Below are positions 5,330 to 8,297 of a stretch of 8,297 bases of DNA, piece by piece. Made by a program: the position numbers and the translations under genes. The notes under the pieces are model-generated. The model saw nothing but the letters and a program-made list of their open reading frames with translations, did not search any database and was not told where the DNA came from. How positions within the stretch are numbered: the first letter of the stretch is position 1; every line of letters begins with the position of its first letter. This stretch comes from Desulfosudis sp034189195 (lineage in GTDB: Bacteria; Desulfobacterota; Desulfobacteria; Desulfobacterales; Desulfosudaceae): NCBI GenBank assembly GCA_034189195.1, contig JAXHVI010000014.1:1-8297 (forward strand), in the 5' to 3' direction.

Positions 5330-6201
5330 AGGAACTGGTGATTTTAAGCGGCAAGGGCGGCACCGGCAAAACCAGCCTGACCGCTGCGTTCGCGGCCATT
5401 ACGGAAAACCGGGTGCTGTGCGACGCGGACGTGGATGCCGCGGATCTGCACCTGCTCATGGCGCCCACGGTAAAGCAGGAGACCGATTTTACCGGCGGCG
5501 GTATTGCCGAGATCGATCCGGACCGTTGCTCTTCCTGTGGACGGTGCCTGGAGTTGTGCCGGTTTGATGCCATCAGCGATGATTTTGTGGTTGACCCCAT
5601 TGCCTGCGAAGGGTGCGGCGTGTGCGTGGACCTCTGCCCGGAACAGGCCATTGACTTTCCCATTCAGACTTGCGGGCAGTGGTTTATATCAGACACCCGG
5701 TTCGGCCCCATGGTCCATGCCCGGCTGGGCATTGCCGAGGAGAACTCGGGCAAGCTGGTGGCCCTGGTGCGGCAGGAGGCCCGCAAGCTGGCCGAGGCCA
5801 GAAACCTGGACCTGATACTGACCGACGGGCCGCCCGGCGTGGGCTGCCCGGTGATTGCCTCCCTGGGCGGGGCCACGGCCCTGCTGATCGTGGCAGAACC
5901 CACGGTGTCGGGTATTCATGACATGGGCCGGGCCGCTGATCTGGCCGCCCACTTCAAGGTGCCGGCCATGGTGTGCGTGAACAAGTATGATCTGAACCCG
6001 GACCAGACCGGTGCCGTTGAGGCCCTGTGCCGGGAACGGGGTATTGCTTTTGTGGGCCGGATTCCCTTTGACCCGGTGTTTACAAAGGCCATGGTTTACG
6101 GCAAGACGGTTTTCGAATATAATTCAGACGCCGAAATCAACAGCGCGGTGCGACGGTTGTGGGAGACCATTGCCGCGTCGCCGGAAATGAATCCGGCATA
6201 A
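5326..6201 (+). CDS. MinD/ParA-type P-loop ATPase with inserted 2x[4Fe-4S] ferredoxin domain (second copy)
   Basis: A 291-residue paralogue of the preceding ATPase with the same architecture: deviant Walker A G9-K-G-G-T-G-K15-T-S, LCDADVDAAD (D33, D35), ferredoxin insert with C68, C71, C74, C78 and C94, C97, C100, C104, and D167-G-P-P-G-V. The whole upstream stretch to 5260 is open in this frame, but MKELVILSGKGGTGKT starting at 5326 is the natural N-terminus because it begins directly with the P-loop strand and its ATG overlaps the previous stop as ATGA. The two copies differ in sequence through most of their length, so they are an old duplication and probably form a heteromer, as the two ATPases of the Orange Protein locus are thought to do. 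They likely deliver electrons or clusters to NifX-fold carriers. Confidence 0.92.
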   Translation: MKELVILSGKGGTGKTSLTAAFAAITENRVLCDADVDAADLHLLMAPTVKQETDFTGGGIAEIDPDRCSSCGRCLELCRFDAISDDFVVDPIACEGCGVCVDLCPEQAIDFPIQTCGQWFISDTRFGPMVHARLGIAEENSGKLVALVRQEARKLAEARNLDLILTDGPPGVGCPVIASLGGATALLIVAEPTVSGIHDMGRAADLAAHFKVPAMVCVNKYDLNPDQTGAVEALCRERGIAFVGRIPFDPVFTKAMVYGKTVFEYNSDAEINSAVRRLWETIAASPEMNPA

Positions 6202-6205
6202 GAAT

Positions 6206-6223
6206 ATGCGGGCCGGGCCGCAT
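6206..6223 (+). repeat. Small hairpin after the second ATPase gene
   Basis: ATGCGG (6206-6211) and CCGCAT (6218-6223) can form a 6-bp stem around the loop GCCGGG. It begins five bases after the stop of the second ATPase and has no U-tract after it, so it may affect mRNA stability rather than end transcription. Confidence 0.4.
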
Positions 6224-6283
6224 GGAGCGGCCGGTTCCTGATAGAGTGCTGTACGCTTAACAACAAACGATGAAGGAGATTGT

Positions 6284-6667
6284 ATGAAAGACGGAAGAAT
6301 CGCCGTCCCCTCCAACGGAGCGGGCGGCCTGGACGGCATGCGGTCCGGCCATTTCGGCCATTGTGACGTGTTTACCCTGGTGGATGTGAAAGACGGCCAG
6401 ATCGCCAAGGTTTCCACCATTTCCAACCAGGAGCATGTCCAGGGCGGGTGCATGGTGCCGGTGAACCTTTTGGCGGAACACAGGGTCAACGCCCTGGTGG
6501 TGGGCGGTATCGGCATGCGGCCCCTGGCCGGTTTCCGGCAGGTGGGCATTGACGTGTACCACGATGATCAGCGGCCCGAGATTCGGCCGGTGGTGGAAGA
6601 CCTGATTGCCGGCAAGCTGCGTCAGATCCGGGATGACCAGGTGTGTGGCGGGGGTGGCGGCCACTGA
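6284..6667 (+). CDS. NifX/NifB-family metal-cluster-binding protein
   Basis: A 127-residue single-domain dinitrogenase iron-molybdenum cofactor family protein. It shows the conserved S21-G-H-F-G-H26 loop (SxHFG), the VDVKDGQI strand, the H51-V-Q-G-G-C56-M segment and V-N-A-L-V-V-G-G-I-G-M-R-P (68-80). The protein ends in C121 and a glycine run, CGGGGGH. H23, H26, H51, C56 and C121 are candidate metal or cluster ligands. The fold receives or stores Fe/Mo-type clusters in nitrogenase and Orange Protein systems. An AAGGAG at 6273-6278 lies five bases before the ATG. The 82-bp gap from the second ATPase contains a hairpin but no clear promoter, so the gene is probably the last of the operon; the following hairpins may mark its end. 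Confidence 0.88.
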   Translation: MKDGRIAVPSNGAGGLDGMRSGHFGHCDVFTLVDVKDGQIAKVSTISNQEHVQGGCMVPVNLLAEHRVNALVVGGIGMRPLAGFRQVGIDVYHDDQRPEIRPVVEDLIAGKLRQIRDDQVCGGGGGH

Positions 6668-6701
6668 TCCGAATGTTTCACCTTCGGGCGGGTCGCCTTG
6701 A

Positions 6702-6800
6702 TCCCGCCACTGGCGGGACTGTGTACGGGCCGCTCGCAATAAAGTGTAGGTGCGGCCTTCAGGCCGCCTGCTGGATCGGGACGGCTGAACAGGCTGTCCC
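6702..6800. repeat. Three consecutive hairpins in the intergenic region
   Basis: Three inverted repeats lie within 100 bp: TCCCGCC/GGCGGGA (6702-6708 with 6712-6718, 3-base loop); GCGGCCT/AGGCCGC (6752-6758 with 6761-6767, 2-base loop, or a 6-bp stem with loop TTCA); and GGGACGGC/GCTGTCCC (6778-6785 with 6793-6800, 7-base loop, one G-U pair). None is followed by a T-run. They could terminate or protect the upstream operon transcript, or be REP-like dispersed elements. The whole 6668-6923 gap shows no convincing gene, and no clear promoter could be chosen for the downstream operon. Confidence 0.6.
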
Positions 6801-6923
6801 CTGCATTATTGTCCCGCGCCTGCATCTTGCGGCCAAATCAACGCGTGAAATAACCGGTTCGGATCAATTGTGACATATTCGGAACGGCGTTTTCGGGTAA
6901 AAAATGCGTAACGGGAGAGAATC

Positions 6924-7673
6924 ATGACCACATACACCATCCATCCCATTGTGATGGGCACCAAGGTGTTTGACAAGAGCATGATGACCTACCAGTTCGG
7001 CGCCGGCACCCCGTATACCATTCCCATTTACTGCTGGTATATCAAGGGTGGCGACAAGACCATTCTGGTGGATACCGGAGAGCGGAACCCCATCTGCTCG
7101 GCGGAACGGGAAGATGCCATCGGCGGAAAGATATATACCTTTGAGGAGGGCCTGGCCCGCTGGGGTATAAAACCGGAAGATGTCGACGTGGTGATTCACA
7201 CCCACCTTCACAACGACCATTGTGAAAACGATGACAAGTGCCCCAACGCCATATTTTACGTGCACGAAAGGGAGCTGGCCCATCTTCATTCCCCCCATCC
7301 GCTGGATATCCGGTATGTGGAGGATTACCTGGAAACGGTGGAAGAAAACGGCCAGGTGACAACGGTGGAGGGCAATACCGACATTGCGGACGGCATTCGC
7401 GTGATTCACACACCGGTGCATACCGAGGGCGGGCTCACGGTGCTGATCCAGACCGCTGCCGGCACGGCGGCCATTACGGGGTTCTGCGTGATCGACGAGA
7501 ACTTCAATCCGCCCAAAGAGGCCCGGGCCATGGAGATGGAGGTGATTCCGCCGGGCACCGTGGTCAACAGCTACAAGGCCTATGACATCATGCAGGCGGT
7601 CCGGTCCATGGCCGATATTCTGCTGCCGTTGCATGAGCCCCGGTTCGCGGCCATGGACACCATACCTGAATAA
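6924..7673 (+). CDS. Metallo-beta-lactamase-fold hydrolase (N-acyl homoserine lactonase-like family)
   Basis: A 249-residue MBL-fold protein. The first strand pair ends in the 'TILVDTGE' turn (D50). The metal-site motif is T93-H94-L-H96-N-D98-H99, the third His region is T163-P-V-H166-T-E-G-G, and the last His is in L236-H237-E-P. These residues place it with the MBL hydrolases usually named N-acyl homoserine lactonase-like, but the substrate cannot be told from sequence. The segment where most relatives have the metal-bridging 'GD' reads I185-G186-F187-C188, so the bridging Asp appears to be missing, and metal content may be altered. The ATG follows a GGGAGA (6913-6918). It starts the last operon of the window, 27 bp before the CGGC-domain gene, so a role linked to sulfur or metal chemistry is possible but unproven. 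Confidence 0.82.
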   Translation: MTTYTIHPIVMGTKVFDKSMMTYQFGAGTPYTIPIYCWYIKGGDKTILVDTGERNPICSAEREDAIGGKIYTFEEGLARWGIKPEDVDVVIHTHLHNDHCENDDKCPNAIFYVHERELAHLHSPHPLDIRYVEDYLETVEENGQVTTVEGNTDIADGIRVIHTPVHTEGGLTVLIQTAAGTAAITGFCVIDENFNPPKEARAMEMEVIPPGTVVNSYKAYDIMQAVRSMADILLPLHEPRFAAMDTIPE

Positions 7674-7700
7674 CTCGAACATACGGACAAGGAGAGAAAA

Positions 7701-8045
7701 ATGGAAAAAGTTGCGGTTGTGGGATGCGGAGCGTACATGGACAATGGATACGGATGCCCCGGTGAGTGGCGGTGTCTGAAAGCCGCGGCCCTGGGCGAGG
7801 GAAAGTTTGAGGCCCCCGCGTCAGTGGTCGCCTTTATCAAGTGTGAGTGTCCGGGCCGCTGCCTGGTGGCCAACATGGGCATGGCCATGAAACTGTCCGA
7901 GATCAAACCGGACAGGATCTACCTGAGCAGCTGCCTGGCCAATGCCAAACCCGGTTGCCCTTACAGCAACGCGGAAGAGATGGCAAAGATGATCGAAGGC
8001 AAGTTCGGCATTCCGGTAGTGACCGGGACCCATGATTATCATTAA
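7701..8045 (+). CDS. CGGC domain-containing protein
   Basis: A 114-residue protein with eight cysteines: C9, C19, C25, C48, C50, C54, C78 and C86. The CECPGRC cluster at 48-54, the S76-S-C78-L-A segment, the GCPYSNAEEM stretch and the closing K101-F-G-I-P-V-V-T-G-T-H-D-Y are the hallmarks of the CGGC domain, a small putative metal-binding family common in anaerobes. No enzymatic reaction has been assigned to the domain. It is probably cytoplasmic, since no signal peptide or membrane segment is visible. An AAGGAG (7689-7694) lies six bases before the ATG. The next gene begins 14 bp after its stop, so it is in an operon with the MBL-fold and NifX-like genes, which suggests metal or sulfur handling for that cluster. 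Confidence 0.88.
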   Translation: MEKVAVVGCGAYMDNGYGCPGEWRCLKAAALGEGKFEAPASVVAFIKCECPGRCLVANMGMAMKLSEIKPDRIYLSSCLANAKPGCPYSNAEEMAKMIEGKFGIPVVTGTHDYH

Positions 8046-8059
8046 ACAAGGAGGTTGTC

Positions 8060-8297
8060 ATGAAAGTGGCGGTCAGTTCAACAGGAACGGACCTGTCTTC
8101 ACAGATCGATCCGCGTTTCGGCCGATGCGCCTATTTTGTGGTGGTCAATACAGAGGATATGAAGTTTACGGCCTTTCCCAACGAAGGAGTGGGCCTGAGC
8201 GGCGGTGCCGGTGTGCAGGCCGCCAGCTTCATGGCCTCCCAGGGTGTGTCGGCGGTGCTTACCGGTAACTGCGGTCCCAAGGCCCTGCAGGGCCTTT
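8060..8297 (+). CDS. NifX-family protein resembling the Orange Protein, N-terminal part (runs off the right edge)
   Basis: The first 79 codons of a dinitrogenase iron-molybdenum cofactor family protein are present. The sequence opens MKVAVSSTGTDLSSQIDPRF, then GRCAYFVVVNTEDM, a SGGAGVQAASFMASQGV helix, and VLTGNCGPKALQGL. The 'DPRFGR' loop, the 'VVxT' strand and the 'GPKA' turn are typical of the subgroup that contains the Desulfovibrio Orange Protein, which holds a Mo-Cu-sulfide cluster. C23 and C71 are visible candidate ligands not necessarily shared with ORP. A perfect AAGGAGG (8048-8054) precedes the ATG by five bases. The gene is third in an operon with the MBL-fold and CGGC genes and shares the fold of the genes at 2934 and 6284. 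Identity as the ORP orthologue is inferred from a partial sequence. Confidence 0.82.
   Translation, partial: MKVAVSSTGTDLSSQIDPRFGRCAYFVVVNTEDMKFTAFPNEGVGLSGGAGVQAASFMASQGVSAVLTGNCGPKALQGL

Noticed and set aside
6831..6844. GG-N10-GC pattern before the MBL gene, as a sigma-54 promoter
   Set aside because: It reads GGCCAAATCAACGC, with poor agreement at the -24 CAC and -12 TT positions. It is a chance match at this level.
6904..6927. Seven-codon upstream frame MRNGRES whose stop overlaps the MBL start as ATGA
   Set aside because: It has no convincing ribosome binding site of its own and contains the MBL gene's own. It is too short to separate from chance without conservation.

Overview
The window is a GC-rich, tightly packed bacterial segment. 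It most resembles the chromosome of an anaerobic sulfate-reducing member of the Desulfobacterota (former Deltaproteobacteria). That placement is an inference from gene content: a sigma-54 activator with a Cys-bearing PAS domain, two MinD-type ATPases carrying ferredoxin domains, several NifX-like metal-cluster proteins, DUF5320-like proteins and a CGGC-domain protein. No RNA gene, insertion sequence, CRISPR array or integrase was seen.

Layout. Positions 1-543, minus strand: a YjbQ-family gene followed by the first 31 codons of nadE (NAD+ synthetase), which runs off the left edge. Positions 544-646: a short divergent promoter region with a self-complementary -10 element. Positions 647-2662, plus strand: a HAD-family hydrolase, then a PAS/AAA+/Fis sigma-54 activator. 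Positions 2663-2933: a regulatory region with repeated AGTCGC elements, a 20-bp imperfect palindrome and a near-consensus -24/-12 sigma-54 promoter. Positions 2934-6667, plus strand: a NifX-like gene that reads in frame, without a stop, into a Gly/Arg-rich small gene with its own ribosome binding site; a DUF5320-like gene; a long intercistronic hairpin; a degenerate CheY-like receiver gene; two tandem ferredoxin-MinD ATPases, each overlapping its upstream neighbour by ATGA; and a second NifX-like gene. Positions 6668-6923: an intergenic stretch with three hairpins. Positions 6924-8297, plus strand: a metallo-beta-lactamase-fold protein, a CGGC-domain protein, and the start of a third NifX-like gene that resembles the Orange Protein and is cut by the right edge.

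How it fits together. The gene set matches the anaerobe-specific Orange Protein (ORP) locus known from Desulfovibrio, where the activator OrpR works with sigma-54 to switch on NifX-like proteins and ferredoxin-MinD ATPases. Here the activator lies in tandem just upstream of the operon, with its probable binding sites and a sigma-54 promoter between them. In the known locus the two operons are divergent around the regulator. The likely logic is redox or metal sensing by the PAS domain, enhancer binding, transcription of the operon, and assembly or carriage of a metal-sulfur cluster by NifX-like carriers with the ATPases. The receiver-like protein, the fused Gly/Arg-rich tail and the downstream MBL/CGGC pair are the least explained parts.
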